A stretch of DNA of 59,871 bases from assembly GCA_900551075.1 (NCBI GenBank), contig URVB01000019.1, positions 1 through 59,871 on the forward strand, given 5' to 3'. The notes under the pieces are model-generated. The model saw nothing but the letters and a program-made list of their open reading frames with translations, was not told the origin of the DNA and ran no database searches. The position numbers and the translations under genes were made by a program. Origin of the DNA: an uncultured Blautia sp. Its GTDB lineage: Bacteria > Bacillota > Clostridia > Lachnospirales > Lachnospiraceae. Shown here piece by piece: positions 43,389 through 52,154 of the stretch (position 1 is its first letter; every line of letters starts with the position of its first letter).

Positions 43389-44699
43389 GTGACAAAGTTC
43401 CAGAAAGCGTTTTGCATTTTATTAAGCCTGTGTTTTTTTGCTGTTCTGGCAGTAATGCCGGGGCCCTTTTACCTGCGCGGAAATGTGTACAGGCAGTTGC
43501 CGCTGTACTGCTTTCTGGAAGAAGAGGCGAGAAGCACTCCTCAGAGGGAGGACCCGGAAACGCTGAATCAGATCATAGAGAGTAATGCGGATTACCTGGG
43601 AGAAAGGGTGCAAAGAGAAAATACGGAGGGTGCAGTCCAGGAAGAGAATGAGGCTGTCCGGGAGAAAGAGGCGGAGTCCGCCAAGGAGCAGGAGAAAACA
43701 AAAGAGGCGGCGCCTACAGAGGCGCCGGGGCCGACGGAAAAACAGGTTCCGACAGAAATGCCGGAGCCGACGGAAGCGCCGGAGCCGACAGAGGCGCCGG
43801 AGCCGACAGAGACGCCGGAGCCGACAAAGACGCCGGAGCCGACGGAAGCGCCGAAGCCGACAGAGGCATCCGGAGCCGGGGATGTGCAGTCTGCTTCCGC
43901 TCAGATACAGCCGCATCCTGTTGTGGATTTATCTCCGGAGATGCTGGCAGACTATGATTATCTTTTGGGACAGTTTTTTATTTTGGATTCCAATACCGCA
44001 ACAAATGCGGAACAATTGAATGCGGCAAGCTTTCTGGAAAAAGACATGACGATGCGGCAGGATGCGTCTGTACCCCAGATTTTGATTTATCACAGCCATT
44101 CCCAGGAGACCTTTGCAGATTCCAGAGAAGGTGTCGCAGAGGACACAATCGTGGGAGTGGGTGATTATCTGACACAGCTTCTTACAGAAACCTATGGGTA
44201 TCAGGTCATTCATGTGAAGGAAACCTTTGATATCATTGATGGGGAAATCGACAGGAGCAAAGCATACGATTATTCCAGGGAGTATGTAGAGCAGGTGCTT
44301 GCGGAAAATCCCAGCATAGAGGTCGTCATTGACCTGCACAGAGACGGCGTGCCTGAGGACAGGCAGCTTGTTACCAATATAAATGGAAAAGATACCGCCC
44401 AGATTATGTTTTACAACGGGCTGAGCTACACAGTCAGCAACGGGCCTGTGGAATATCTGCCCAATCCATACATACAGGACAATCTGGCATTTTCGTTCCA
44501 GTTAGAATACCAGGCGGCACAATATTATCCGGATTTATACAGGGGAATTTATCTGGCGGGACTCCGGTATAATCTGCATCTGCGTCCCAAGGCCCTCCTG
44601 TTGGAGGCCGGAGCACAGACCAACACAATTCAGGAGGTCAAGAATGCCATGGAGCCTTTTGCAGATATCCTGAACCGGGTGCTGAAGGGCGGGGATTAG
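43389..44699 (+). CDS. spoIIP: Stage II sporulation protein P
   Basis: A 436-residue SpoIIP, the amidase/endopeptidase that thins septal peptidoglycan during engulfment. An N-terminal anchor helix is at about residues 7-25. A low-complexity linker with P-T-E-A-P-E repeats spans about 108-160. The catalytic SpoIIP domain follows (I-Y-H-S-H-S-Q-E-T near 238, D-L-H-R-D-G near 318, L-L-L-E-A-G near 403). The start is GTG at 43389 after GAGGTGA. Its last 165 bases lie opposite the extended frame of the AraC gene. Confidence 0.95.
   Translation: MTKFQKAFCILLSLCFFAVLAVMPGPFYLRGNVYRQLPLYCFLEEEARSTPQREDPETLNQIIESNADYLGERVQRENTEGAVQEENEAVREKEAESAKEQEKTKEAAPTEAPGPTEKQVPTEMPEPTEAPEPTEAPEPTETPEPTKTPEPTEAPKPTEASGAGDVQSASAQIQPHPVVDLSPEMLADYDYLLGQFFILDSNTATNAEQLNAASFLEKDMTMRQDASVPQILIYHSHSQETFADSREGVAEDTIVGVGDYLTQLLTETYGYQVIHVKETFDIIDGEIDRSKAYDYSREYVEQVLAENPSIEVVIDLHRDGVPEDRQLVTNINGKDTAQIMFYNGLSYTVSNGPVEYLPNPYIQDNLAFSFQLEYQAAQYYPDLYRGIYLAGLRYNLHLRPKALLLEAGAQTNTIQEVKNAMEPFADILNRVLKGGD
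43711..43878 (+). repeat. 18-bp coding repeats (P-T-E-A-P-E) in spoIIP
   Basis: About eight copies of an 18-base unit encoding (E/G/K)-P-T-(E/K)-x-(P/Q/S), such as E-P-T-E-A-P and E-P-T-E-T-P. The unit is GC-rich and varies at third positions. It forms an extended linker between the membrane anchor and the catalytic domain and could change length by slippage. Confidence 0.9.
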
Positions 44700-45647
44700 G
44701 CTGCACGAGTGTGGAAAACCAGGACCTTCAGCGGCCTGGGGGGGGGGGGGAAGCGGAGTGCGGTTCGTCCTTTTGCGGTTCGTTTTTTCTATATGAGTTC
44801 GGTAGTTTTGAGGAGCTGCTTCAAATTTTTTCTTAAATGCTTTTGAAAAGGTAAGTGCGTCATTGTATCCTACCTGACCGGCAATTTCCTTTACAGAAAG
44901 ACTGGTACTGACGAGAAGATCCGCAGCTTTATGCATCCGGTAATCAATCAGGAATTTCTGTACGGATAAACCGAGCTCCTTTTGGAATGCATGGTTGAGG
45001 TAGGTACGGCTAATGCCTATGTATTCTGCTATGTCGGATACGTTAACGCCATTTTTGTACATATTTTGAATATATTCAATGGCGAGCTCTACGTATACAT
45101 TTGTGGAGTAAACATTTGTACCGTTTGCAATTACCTTTTTGGAAAGCATATCGTGGTTTTGGATTAGTCTGGAAAACAACATAAGAAGATAGGCCTCCCG
45201 GGCAAGGTCATCGCTGAGGGTAAGGGTTCTGTGCTCCAGCATTTGTTCAATGCATTCTATAAACAGGTTTTGCTCCGGGGCAGGGAGAAAACGCCGGTTT
45301 CGGGAAAATCCGCATTGCCGGATTATGGTATTGGCGCGTATTCCATTAAATCCTATCCAGGTGTAGGACCAGGGTGTTGTTTCATCCGCGCTATAGGTGA
45401 CAGGCTCACCGGGAAAAATCAAAAACATCTGGCCTGCCTGAAGTGACCAGGTATTGCCGTTAACAGAATAAGCTCCTGTACCTGCTAATACGAAATGGAT
45501 GATATATTCACTGCGTATACCGGAATAGATATGATACGGAAGACATTGTTCTTTTCCGGTATGGACGAGTGCAATATCTAAAGAACTTGGGTGCAGGTTT
45601 TCAAGACATTGGAAAGTTTCACTGCTGGTATATTTTGCATTACGCAT
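44535..45647 (-). CDS. AraC-family transcriptional regulator
   Basis: A 370-codon frame whose first about 290 residues are a normal AraC regulator. The cupin-like sensor domain spans 30-150 (V-L-A-G-T-G-A-Y-S-V, F-P-G-E-P-V-T-Y). The paired HTH is at about 185-285 (V-S-D-I-A-E-Y-I-G-I-S-R-T-Y-L, S-V-K-E-I-A-G-Q-V-G-Y-N-D). A run of 13 C at 44738-44750 then gives P-P-P-P and carries the frame on into antisense of spoIIP. With 12 C it would stop at 44696-44698, with 14 C at 44728-44730, so the natural end is probably near there. It is divergent from the alpha-galactoside operon and likely its activator (MsmR/RafR type). Confidence 0.85.
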   Translation of the reverse strand: MRNAKYTSSETFQCLENLHPSSLDIALVHTGKEQCLPYHIYSGIRSEYIIHFVLAGTGAYSVNGNTWSLQAGQMFLIFPGEPVTYSADETTPWSYTWIGFNGIRANTIIRQCGFSRNRRFLPAPEQNLFIECIEQMLEHRTLTLSDDLAREAYLLMLFSRLIQNHDMLSKKVIANGTNVYSTNVYVELAIEYIQNMYKNGVNVSDIAEYIGISRTYLNHAFQKELGLSVQKFLIDYRMHKAADLLVSTSLSVKEIAGQVGYNDALTFSKAFKKKFEAAPQNYRTHIEKTNRKRTNRTPLPPPPQAAEGPGFPHSCSLIPALQHPVQDICKRLHGILDLLNCVGLCSGLQQEGLGTQMQIIPESRQINSPV

Positions 45648-45746
45648 GTTATTTCCTCCAAATTCGAAAAAAAATTATCCTCAACGGAGCATCCGATATT
45701 GCAGTATATATTAGTTTTTCCATTTTACCATATTATTGGCGATTTT

Positions 45747-45815
45747 GCCATAATCAAAATGCCATAAATAGATTTCATTGTGCCATTTTAGTAAAACCAG
45801 ACAAAATGATATACT
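45747..45815 (+). promoter_or_regulatory. Candidate AraC binding sites and operon promoter
   Basis: GCCATAA at 45747-45753, GCCATAA at 45761-45767 and GCCATTT at 45782-45788, spaced 14 and 21 bp. They precede a weak -35 (TTTAGT, 45787-45792) and a TATACT -10 (45810-45815) at 17 bp. A weak -35 overlapped by a repeated site suits an AraC-type activator. AAGTCA/TGACTT (45831-45845) is a palindrome near the ribosome-binding site. Inference only. Confidence 0.45.
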
Positions 45816-45860
45816 TATTTATATTAAAATAAGTCAAAATGACTTGAAAAGGAGGAAAAT

Positions 45861-47126
45861 ATGAGAAAAAATATGAGAAAACTCACAATGGCGGCAGCAG
45901 TGAGCGCAATAAGCATAACTGCGTTATGTCCGGCAACTGCACAGGCAAAAGGAGATACATTAACTGTTGCCATCTGGGATAACGGGCAGAAGGCCGGTCT
46001 TGAAAAAATTATGGCGGATTTCACGGAAGCGACAGGAATCAAGACAGAGCTTCAGGTAGTTGAATGGAACAGTTACTGGACACTTCTGGAAGCAGGTGCG
46101 TCAGGCGGAGATATGCCGGACGTTTTCTGGATGCATTCCAATGAGGCAGTAAGATACATGTCCAATGACATTCTCCTTGATCTGACCGATAAAATTGCAG
46201 AAAGTGATACATTGGAAATGGACAAGTTTCCGGAAGATATCAAAGAAATGTATCAGTGGGATGGCAAGACATACGCAGTTCCGAAAGATATGGATACTAT
46301 AGCAATCTGGTACAATAAGGATATGTTCGATGAAGCGGGAATTGCGTATCCGGATGGAAGCTGGACATGGGATGAATTCTATGATATTGCAGAAAAGCTG
46401 ACAAAGGAAGATGGAAGCCAGTACGGATTTGCGGCAAATCCCTCCAATGAGCAGGATACATGGATGAATATGGTTTATACGATGGGCGGAACTGTTCTTA
46501 CAGAGGACAATCGGTCAGGCTTTGATGATGAGAACACCATTAAGGCTATGAATTTCCTTGACAAATGTATTAAGAATGTAATGCCGCCGGCATCTACCAT
46601 GTCTGAGACACTTACAGATGTACTGTTTTCTTCCGGAAAGGTTGCCATGATCAGCCAGGGTTCCTGGATGGTATCCGCATTCCAGGATAATGAGTACATA
46701 ACCGAGCATTGCGATGTTGCAAGGCTTCCGAAGGACCCGGAAACGGGCAGAAGCGTATCCCTTTATAACGGGCTTGGCTGGGCTGCTGCCGCAGGTACAT
46801 CGATGCCGGATGAAGCATATCAGTTGATTGAGTGGTTCGGAAGCAAGGACATGCAGCAGAAGCAGGCAGACCTTGGCGTTACTATGGCGGCTTACGAAGG
46901 AATGTCTGAAGGCTGGGTAAAAAGTGTAGATGCATTTAACCTGCAGCCGTACTTGGATGCGATGGAGGATACGGTATTCAGACCGCATACCAATGCAACG
47001 CTTGCATGGTGGAATCCTATGGTAGAGGAATTGAAGAAACCCTGGAATGGTGAGGAAAGTATGGAGGATGCATGCAAGAACATCACCGAAATGATGAACG
47101 AGGCAATTGCGGAGGAGTCCTATTAA
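45861..47126 (+). CDS. Sugar-binding protein (family 1), raffinose/melibiose type
   Basis: A 421-residue extracellular solute-binding protein of the maltose/raffinose (CUT1) type. Signal peptide residues 1-29 end A-T-A-Q-A-K. Then T-L-T-V-A-I-W-D-N, M-P-D-V-F-W-M-H-S-N near 93 and I-A-I-W-Y-N-K-D-M-F near 143 follow, typical of the family. No classic lipobox is present (the only Cys is in A-L-C-P). The operon includes a GH36 alpha-galactosidase, so the ligand is probably an alpha-galactoside such as melibiose or raffinose. Confidence 0.92.
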   Translation: MRKNMRKLTMAAAVSAISITALCPATAQAKGDTLTVAIWDNGQKAGLEKIMADFTEATGIKTELQVVEWNSYWTLLEAGASGGDMPDVFWMHSNEAVRYMSNDILLDLTDKIAESDTLEMDKFPEDIKEMYQWDGKTYAVPKDMDTIAIWYNKDMFDEAGIAYPDGSWTWDEFYDIAEKLTKEDGSQYGFAANPSNEQDTWMNMVYTMGGTVLTEDNRSGFDDENTIKAMNFLDKCIKNVMPPASTMSETLTDVLFSSGKVAMISQGSWMVSAFQDNEYITEHCDVARLPKDPETGRSVSLYNGLGWAAAAGTSMPDEAYQLIEWFGSKDMQQKQADLGVTMAAYEGMSEGWVKSVDAFNLQPYLDAMEDTVFRPHTNATLAWWNPMVEELKKPWNGEESMEDACKNITEMMNEAIAEESY

Positions 47127-47162
47127 TCAGACGTTATCTATTCGTTAAAAGGAGTGAGAACT

Positions 47163-48056
47163 GTGGCAAAACCAAAGAAAGGCACCAGTCAGGCTCGCAA
47201 TGAGTTTGTCTGGGGATGGGCATTTATTCTCCCGACAATGGCCGGACTGATTATATTGAATATCTATCCAATTTTTAAGACCATCTACGAGAGCTTCTTT
47301 AAGGCGGGAGATTTCGGAAAGGGTAGTATTTTCATAGGCATTGACAACTACATAAAGATGTTCCACGATGCAGAGGTATGGCAGGCACTGCTGAATACTT
47401 TTAAATATGCGGTTGTGGAGGTGCCGTTTTCCATTGCAATTGCATTGGTTCTTGCGGTTTTTCTAAACCGCAGAATGCGGGGCCGTGCGGCATACCGGAC
47501 CATATTTTTCCTGCCAATGGTAGCTGCACCGGCAGCAATTGCAATGGTATGGAGATGGCTGTTTAATTCAGAATTTGGCCTTCTGAACCATATCATAGGC
47601 TCGAGGATCGAGTGGATTTCCAACCCGAAGATTGCAATATTCTCCATTGCAGTCATTGGTATCTGGTCCATCATTGGTTATAATATGGTTCTGTTCATAT
47701 CAGGAATGCAGGAAATTCCGAGAGATTACTATGAGGCTGCAAGCATTGACGGTGCAACCGGCGTGAAGCAGTTCTTTCATATTACCATTCCGCTTCTTTC
47801 ACCGACGATTTTCTTTGTCATGGTTACGAGAGTTATAGGAGCGATGCAGGTATTCGATTTGATTTTCATGGTAATGGACAGGAACAATCCTGCACTTTAC
47901 AAAACCCAGTCACTTGTATTCCTGTTCTACCAGAATTCCTTTGTTGAAAATAACAAAGGATATGGTTCCACAATCGTGGTGCTTCTTCTTGCGGTAATTA
48001 TGCTGATGACCGCATTCCAGAATTACGCACAGAAGAAGTGGGTTCACTATAGTTGA
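47163..48056 (+). CDS. Sugar ABC permease, MalF/MsmF-like
   Basis: A 297-residue CUT1 permease with six helices. The EAA-loop is near residues 195-215 (Y-Y-E-A-A-S-I-D-G-A-T-G-V-K-Q-F-F-H-I-T-I-P). The GTG at 47163 follows AAAGGAG; another GTG at 47154 is too close to it. No ATPase is in the operon; such systems usually share a distant MsmK-type ATPase. Confidence 0.93.
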   Translation: MAKPKKGTSQARNEFVWGWAFILPTMAGLIILNIYPIFKTIYESFFKAGDFGKGSIFIGIDNYIKMFHDAEVWQALLNTFKYAVVEVPFSIAIALVLAVFLNRRMRGRAAYRTIFFLPMVAAPAAIAMVWRWLFNSEFGLLNHIIGSRIEWISNPKIAIFSIAVIGIWSIIGYNMVLFISGMQEIPRDYYEAASIDGATGVKQFFHITIPLLSPTIFFVMVTRVIGAMQVFDLIFMVMDRNNPALYKTQSLVFLFYQNSFVENNKGYGSTIVVLLLAVIMLMTAFQNYAQKKWVHYS

Positions 48057-48067
48057 GGAGGCATATT

Positions 48068-48892
48068 ATGGAAACAAGAGCTAAAATAAATTCCGTACTC
48101 ATTCATGTCATCCTGATTATTGTATCCATTACCATGCTGGTGCCGTTTTTGTGGATGATACTGACTGCATTTAAGACAATGACAGAGGCAACCTCTGTAA
48201 ACCCGTTTGTAATACTGCCATCGCAATGGCTTACAGTCAATTTTAAAGAAGTAATTCATAATATGGATTTTCTGGGCCTGTATATCAATACCCTGCTTTT
48301 GATTGCAGGCAGGGTTATCTGCGCGGTCTTGACAGCCACCCTTGCAGGCTATGCCTTTGCCCGTCTGGAATTCAGAGGGAAAAAACTTATGTTTTCCCTG
48401 GTTTTGTTCCAGATGATGGTTCCGGGACAGATTTTTATCATTCCGCAGTATCTTATGGTTAGTAAAATGGGAATGCTTAATACGATTTTTGCCCTTATTT
48501 TTCCGGGTATTGTAACTGCATTTGGTACGTTCCTGTTAAGGCAGGCGTATATGGGACTTCCCAAGGACCTGGAGGAGGCGGCAAGACTGGATGGGTGCAA
48601 CATTGGACAGACCTTCCTGTATATAATGGCACCTCTTGCACGTTCCTCCATGGTGGCGCTGGGTATCTTTACGGCAGTATTTGCTTACAAGGACCTGATG
48701 TGGCCGTTAATCTGCAACAAGGATGTAATGCCGCTGTCAGCGGCGCTTGCAAAAATGCAGGGGCAGTATACAAGCAATTATCCCCAGTTGATGGCAGCTT
48801 CTTTGCTTGCATGTATTCCAATGGTTGTTCTGTATCTGATTTTCCAGAAGCAGTTTATCGAAGGTATTGCAACGTCAGGTGGAAAATTATAA
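48068..48892 (+). CDS. Sugar ABC permease, MalG/MsmG-like
   Basis: A 274-residue CUT1 permease with six helices. The EAA-loop is L-E-E-A-A-R-L-D-G-C-N-I-G-Q-T-F-L near residue 171. It partners the preceding permease in a heterodimer. The ATG at 48068 follows GAGGAGG, 11 bases after the previous stop. Confidence 0.93.
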   Translation: METRAKINSVLIHVILIIVSITMLVPFLWMILTAFKTMTEATSVNPFVILPSQWLTVNFKEVIHNMDFLGLYINTLLLIAGRVICAVLTATLAGYAFARLEFRGKKLMFSLVLFQMMVPGQIFIIPQYLMVSKMGMLNTIFALIFPGIVTAFGTFLLRQAYMGLPKDLEEAARLDGCNIGQTFLYIMAPLARSSMVALGIFTAVFAYKDLMWPLICNKDVMPLSAALAKMQGQYTSNYPQLMAASLLACIPMVVLYLIFQKQFIEGIATSGGKL

Positions 48893-48934
48893 TAAAATGC
48901 CTTATAGCGTAGATTGAGGAAAGGCGGAAATAAT

Positions 48935-49594
48935 ATGAATTTTATGAAGGAAGGCAGTCTTGTTGACCGCGTATTCAGTTTTCTGGGAAAAATGACTGCA
49001 CTGAATCTGCTATGGATCGGATGCTCTCTTTTGGTTGTTACGGCAGGGGCATCCACGACTGCATTGTTCTATTGTGTATTAAAGCTTCATAAAGACGGGG
49101 ATGTGCGGGTATTTCGCGAGTTTTTTAAAAGTTTCCGGCAGAATTTCCGCCAGTCGACCTTGATTTGGGTAGTTATGGCTGTAATTGCCGGAGTGCTCTA
49201 TATGGAAAAAGAAACGATTGCGACAATGCCGGGAGGCTTGTCTCAGCTTTTTGCATATGTGCTTACGGCAGTATGTATTCCGCTGGTTTTCATCACACTG
49301 TATATTTTTCCCACAGTGGCGGCATTTTCCAATAGCACAGGGAAGCTGGTCAGGACGGCATTTTATTTTTCCGTAAAGCATGTTGGTTATACGCTGGCAG
49401 TTGCGGTCATTACGATTATACCAATGCTTATGACACTGGTAGATGCTAAGCTGTTCCCGGTTTATCTTTTTGTATGGCTTCTGTGTGGATTTTCCCTGAC
49501 TGCTTATGCGGACGCATGGTTTATGTGGAGAATGTTTAAACACTATGTTGGAGAAGGGGGAAAAGAAGCAGCTTATGAAGTGGATAACTTATAA
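48935..49594 (+). CDS. YesL-like (DUF624) membrane protein
   Basis: A 219-residue membrane protein with five or six helices in the DUF624/YesL pattern (F-M-K-E-G-S-L-V-D-R-V-F at the start, then L-N-L-L-W-I-G-C-S-L). YesL-type genes are common companions of sugar ABC and glycoside hydrolase genes, but their function is unknown. The start at 48935 is preceded by GGAAAGGCGG. Its end overlaps the start of the alpha-galactosidase gene by 20 bases. Confidence 0.85.
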   Translation: MNFMKEGSLVDRVFSFLGKMTALNLLWIGCSLLVVTAGASTTALFYCVLKLHKDGDVRVFREFFKSFRQNFRQSTLIWVVMAVIAGVLYMEKETIATMPGGLSQLFAYVLTAVCIPLVFITLYIFPTVAAFSNSTGKLVRTAFYFSVKHVGYTLAVAVITIIPMLMTLVDAKLFPVYLFVWLLCGFSLTAYADAWFMWRMFKHYVGEGGKEAAYEVDNL

Positions 49595-51770
49595 TGAAAC
49601 AACCAAAGTCTTTGTTCTTCGTACCCAAAATAGCATGTATCAGATGCAGATAGGGAAATATGATACGCTGGTACATCTTTATTATGGCGCGGATATCGGG
49701 GACACGGAGGCAACACACCGCATTGTCTGCCTGGACAGAGGATTTTCCGGAAACCCTTACGAAGCGGGTGAGGACAGAACCTTTTCCCTGGATGTGCTTC
49801 CACAGGAATATTCCGGATATGGAAACGGGGATTACCGTATCAACAGTCTGGAGATACAGCATGAGGATGGAAGCGATGCCGTACATCTGCGGTATGAATC
49901 TTACCGAATGGAGAAGGGCAAATATTCGCTGAAAGGTCTTCCTGCTATGTATGGCAATGAGGATGAGGCGGAGACTCTGCAAATCACACTATATGACAGA
50001 ATCAGCAATCTCAAGGTTCATCTTTTGTATGCCGTTTTTCCGGAGCTGGATGTGATTACAAGAGCAGTACGCATTGAAAACCTTGGAGAAAAACAGGTGA
50101 CGATTCAGCGAGCCATGTCTATGGAAATGGATTATACCCATAAGCACATGGATATGATTCATTTTTACGGAAGGCATAGTATGGAGCGCCTTTTGGAACG
50201 CCAGCCTCTGCATCATGGAGTTCAGTCCGTGGAAAGCAAGCGCGGAACCTCAAGCCACCAGCATAATCCTTTTGTGATTCTCTGTGACAGGATGACATCG
50301 GAAAAGCATGGGGAATGTTTTGGATTTGCCCTGGCATATAGCGGAAATTACCGTTGCGAGATTGAGGTTGACCAGATGGAGCAGACCCGTCTTGTCATGG
50401 GAATCCATCCATATCATTTTTCCTTCCGGTTGAATTATGGAGATGCTTTTGAGACGCCGGAAGTGATTATGGCGTATTCCGGGGAAGGCCTGGGAAGATT
50501 GACACATATTTATCACGATGCCTACCGCTCCAATTTAATCCGGAGTAAATATGTGAATATGCCGAGACCGGTTTTGGTGAATAACTGGGAAGCCACCTAT
50601 TTTGATTTTACGGAGGAAAAACTGTATAATATTGCGAAAGCTGCGAAGGACATCGGGCTGGATATGTTTGTTCTGGATGATGGCTGGTTCGGGCGAAGGG
50701 ACAACGATTATACAAGCCTTGGAGACTGGAAGGTCAATGAAGAAAAGATTAAGGGCGGACTTCCGGGGCTTGTGGAGAGGATACATGGACTTGGACTTAA
50801 GTTCGGGATATGGATTGAGCCGGAGATGGTTTCTGAGGATAGTGACCTTTACCGGGAGCATCCGGACTGGGTGCTTCGCATTCCGGAACGTCATATGAAC
50901 CGCAGCCGGCATCAGCTTAATCTGGACATTACCAGAAAAGAAGTGCGTGAGCATGTAATGCAGCAGATTTTCAGGGTACTTGACAGTTGTAATGCCGACT
51001 ATGTGAAATGGGATATGAACCGGAGTGTGGATAATGTATATTCAGCAGTCCTTCCCAAAGAGCGCCAGGGCGAAGTATTCCACAGGTATGTACTTGGGGT
51101 TTATGAGATGATGGAGCAGCTTGTACAGAGATACCCGGATCTGCTGTTTGAGAACTGTTCCGGCGGCGGAGGAAGATTTGATGCGGGTATGCTGTATTAT
51201 TCCCCTCAGATATGGTGCAGTGATAATACGGATGCAATAGACAGACTGAAGATACAGTACGGAACTTCCTTTGGATATCCCATTAGCACCATGGGTTCAC
51301 ATGTGAGCGTATGCCCCAATCACCAGACAGGCCGTGTGACGCCTTTTGAGACGAGAGGTGTGGTGGCAAGTGCGGGGACCTTTGGGTATGAGCTGGATTT
51401 GGAAAAGCTGACGGAGGAAGAAAAAAATATGGCGCGAGCGCAGCTTTGGGAGTACAAAGAGATGGAGCCGCTTGTACAGACCGGAGATTACTACAGGCTG
51501 TCTGATCCGTTTAAAAATCAGGATTATGTGCTGTGGCAGTTTGTTTCCAAGGATCAAAGGGAGACAGCCGTAAATGGCGTGCAGCTTCGCAATGAATCCA
51601 ATCCGCATATTCATCTGGTTTATCTGGAAGGCTTAAATCCAACAGAACATTACCGTGATATGGCGACAGGGAAGATTTATACAGGAGCGGCCTTGATGAA
51701 GGCAGGTATTCCACTTCCACTGGGGAAGGGAGATTACCAGCCTGTCAAATTCCGTTTTTGTGCGGTATAG
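49575..51770 (+). CDS. Alpha-galactosidase, GH36
   Basis: A 731-residue glycoside hydrolase family 36 enzyme removing terminal alpha-galactose from melibiose, raffinose or similar. An N-terminal beta-sandwich (to about 320) precedes the TIM barrel. Visible are V-N-N-W-E-A-T-Y-F near 334, L-D-D-G-W-F-G near 365, the nucleophile Asp in Y-V-K-W-D-M-N near 478, and the acid/base Asp in C-S-D-N-T-D near 548. No signal peptide, so it acts in the cytoplasm after import. The ATG at 49575 lies inside the preceding gene. A full-length enzyme. Confidence 0.96.
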   Translation: MKWITYNETTKVFVLRTQNSMYQMQIGKYDTLVHLYYGADIGDTEATHRIVCLDRGFSGNPYEAGEDRTFSLDVLPQEYSGYGNGDYRINSLEIQHEDGSDAVHLRYESYRMEKGKYSLKGLPAMYGNEDEAETLQITLYDRISNLKVHLLYAVFPELDVITRAVRIENLGEKQVTIQRAMSMEMDYTHKHMDMIHFYGRHSMERLLERQPLHHGVQSVESKRGTSSHQHNPFVILCDRMTSEKHGECFGFALAYSGNYRCEIEVDQMEQTRLVMGIHPYHFSFRLNYGDAFETPEVIMAYSGEGLGRLTHIYHDAYRSNLIRSKYVNMPRPVLVNNWEATYFDFTEEKLYNIAKAAKDIGLDMFVLDDGWFGRRDNDYTSLGDWKVNEEKIKGGLPGLVERIHGLGLKFGIWIEPEMVSEDSDLYREHPDWVLRIPERHMNRSRHQLNLDITRKEVREHVMQQIFRVLDSCNADYVKWDMNRSVDNVYSAVLPKERQGEVFHRYVLGVYEMMEQLVQRYPDLLFENCSGGGGRFDAGMLYYSPQIWCSDNTDAIDRLKIQYGTSFGYPISTMGSHVSVCPNHQTGRVTPFETRGVVASAGTFGYELDLEKLTEEEKNMARAQLWEYKEMEPLVQTGDYYRLSDPFKNQDYVLWQFVSKDQRETAVNGVQLRNESNPHIHLVYLEGLNPTEHYRDMATGKIYTGAALMKAGIPLPLGKGDYQPVKFRFCAV

Positions 51771-51803
51771 AGGCGCAAAAGCCCGTTCCAGGCGTACCGC
51801 CAT

Positions 51804-51911
51804 CGGCGCAGTAAGTGCGCCGAGTGATAAGAAACAGAATATGCTATAGCGCTCCATAGTAAAAAAGAGCTTTCGGCAGGAGAAGTGAAGTTGATTTCGC
51901 TTCTCCTTTTT
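51804..51911 (+). terminator. Hairpin and terminator after the alpha-galactosidase gene
   Basis: CGGCGCA/TGCGCCG (51804-51822) is a perfect stem without T-run. Further on GGAGAAGTGAA (51879-51889) pairs with TTCGCTTCTCC (51896-51906, one wobble), followed by TTTTT, a likely terminator. Confidence 0.8.
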
Positions 51912-51952
51912 GTTTCGGTAAAGCTTTTTCCGTAACGGCAGATACATCCCGG

Positions 51953-52036
51953 AAATCCTGTATATATGATAGAAAATGCCACAAATATGATAAAAAATAC
52001 CACAGATATGTTAGGAAATACCACAATTCTGTTATT
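51953..52036 (+). repeat. Four tandem 21-bp-phased repeats upstream of the Rhs gene
   Basis: Units start at 51953, 51974, 51995 and 52016, exactly 21 bp apart. The three downstream units begin AAATRCCACA, and two of them continue with RATATG. The first is degenerate (AAATCC then ATATGATA). The array lies between the terminator and the Rhs promoter and has two helical turns per unit, as in cooperative regulator sites. It is on one DNA face. Confidence 0.85.
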
Positions 52037-52063
52037 CATAAGAGAACAAATGTTTGTTATTAT
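52035..52063 (+). promoter_or_regulatory. Candidate promoter of the Rhs gene
   Basis: TTCATA (52035-52040), a 17-bp spacer and TATTAT (52058-52063), immediately downstream of the repeats. The leader to the ATG is about 90 bases. Confidence 0.45.
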
Positions 52064-52154
52064 AAGCATGTAAAGGAGCTCTGATTACAGCGGTTACGGC
52101 AGTGAGTCAAACCGCAGAAACCAAATAAAAGAACTGATAAGGAGAATGTATGTT

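Noticed and set aside
43422..43916. Arg/Leu-rich minus-strand frame opposite spoIIP
   Set aside because: Its R-R-L-C-R-L repeats are simply the reverse reading of the P-T-E-A-P-E coding repeats.
44755..44800. Terminator between spoIIP and the AraC gene
   Set aside because: GCGGTTCG occurs twice here as a direct repeat, not as an inverted one, so no hairpin with T-run forms.
49506..49574. Upstream start for the alpha-galactosidase at 49506
   Set aside because: It would overlap most of the end of the YesL-like gene and adds residues unlike GH36 proteins.
51953..52036. Tandem repeats as a CRISPR array
   Set aside because: The 21-bp units are directly adjacent with no unique spacers, and no cas genes are near.
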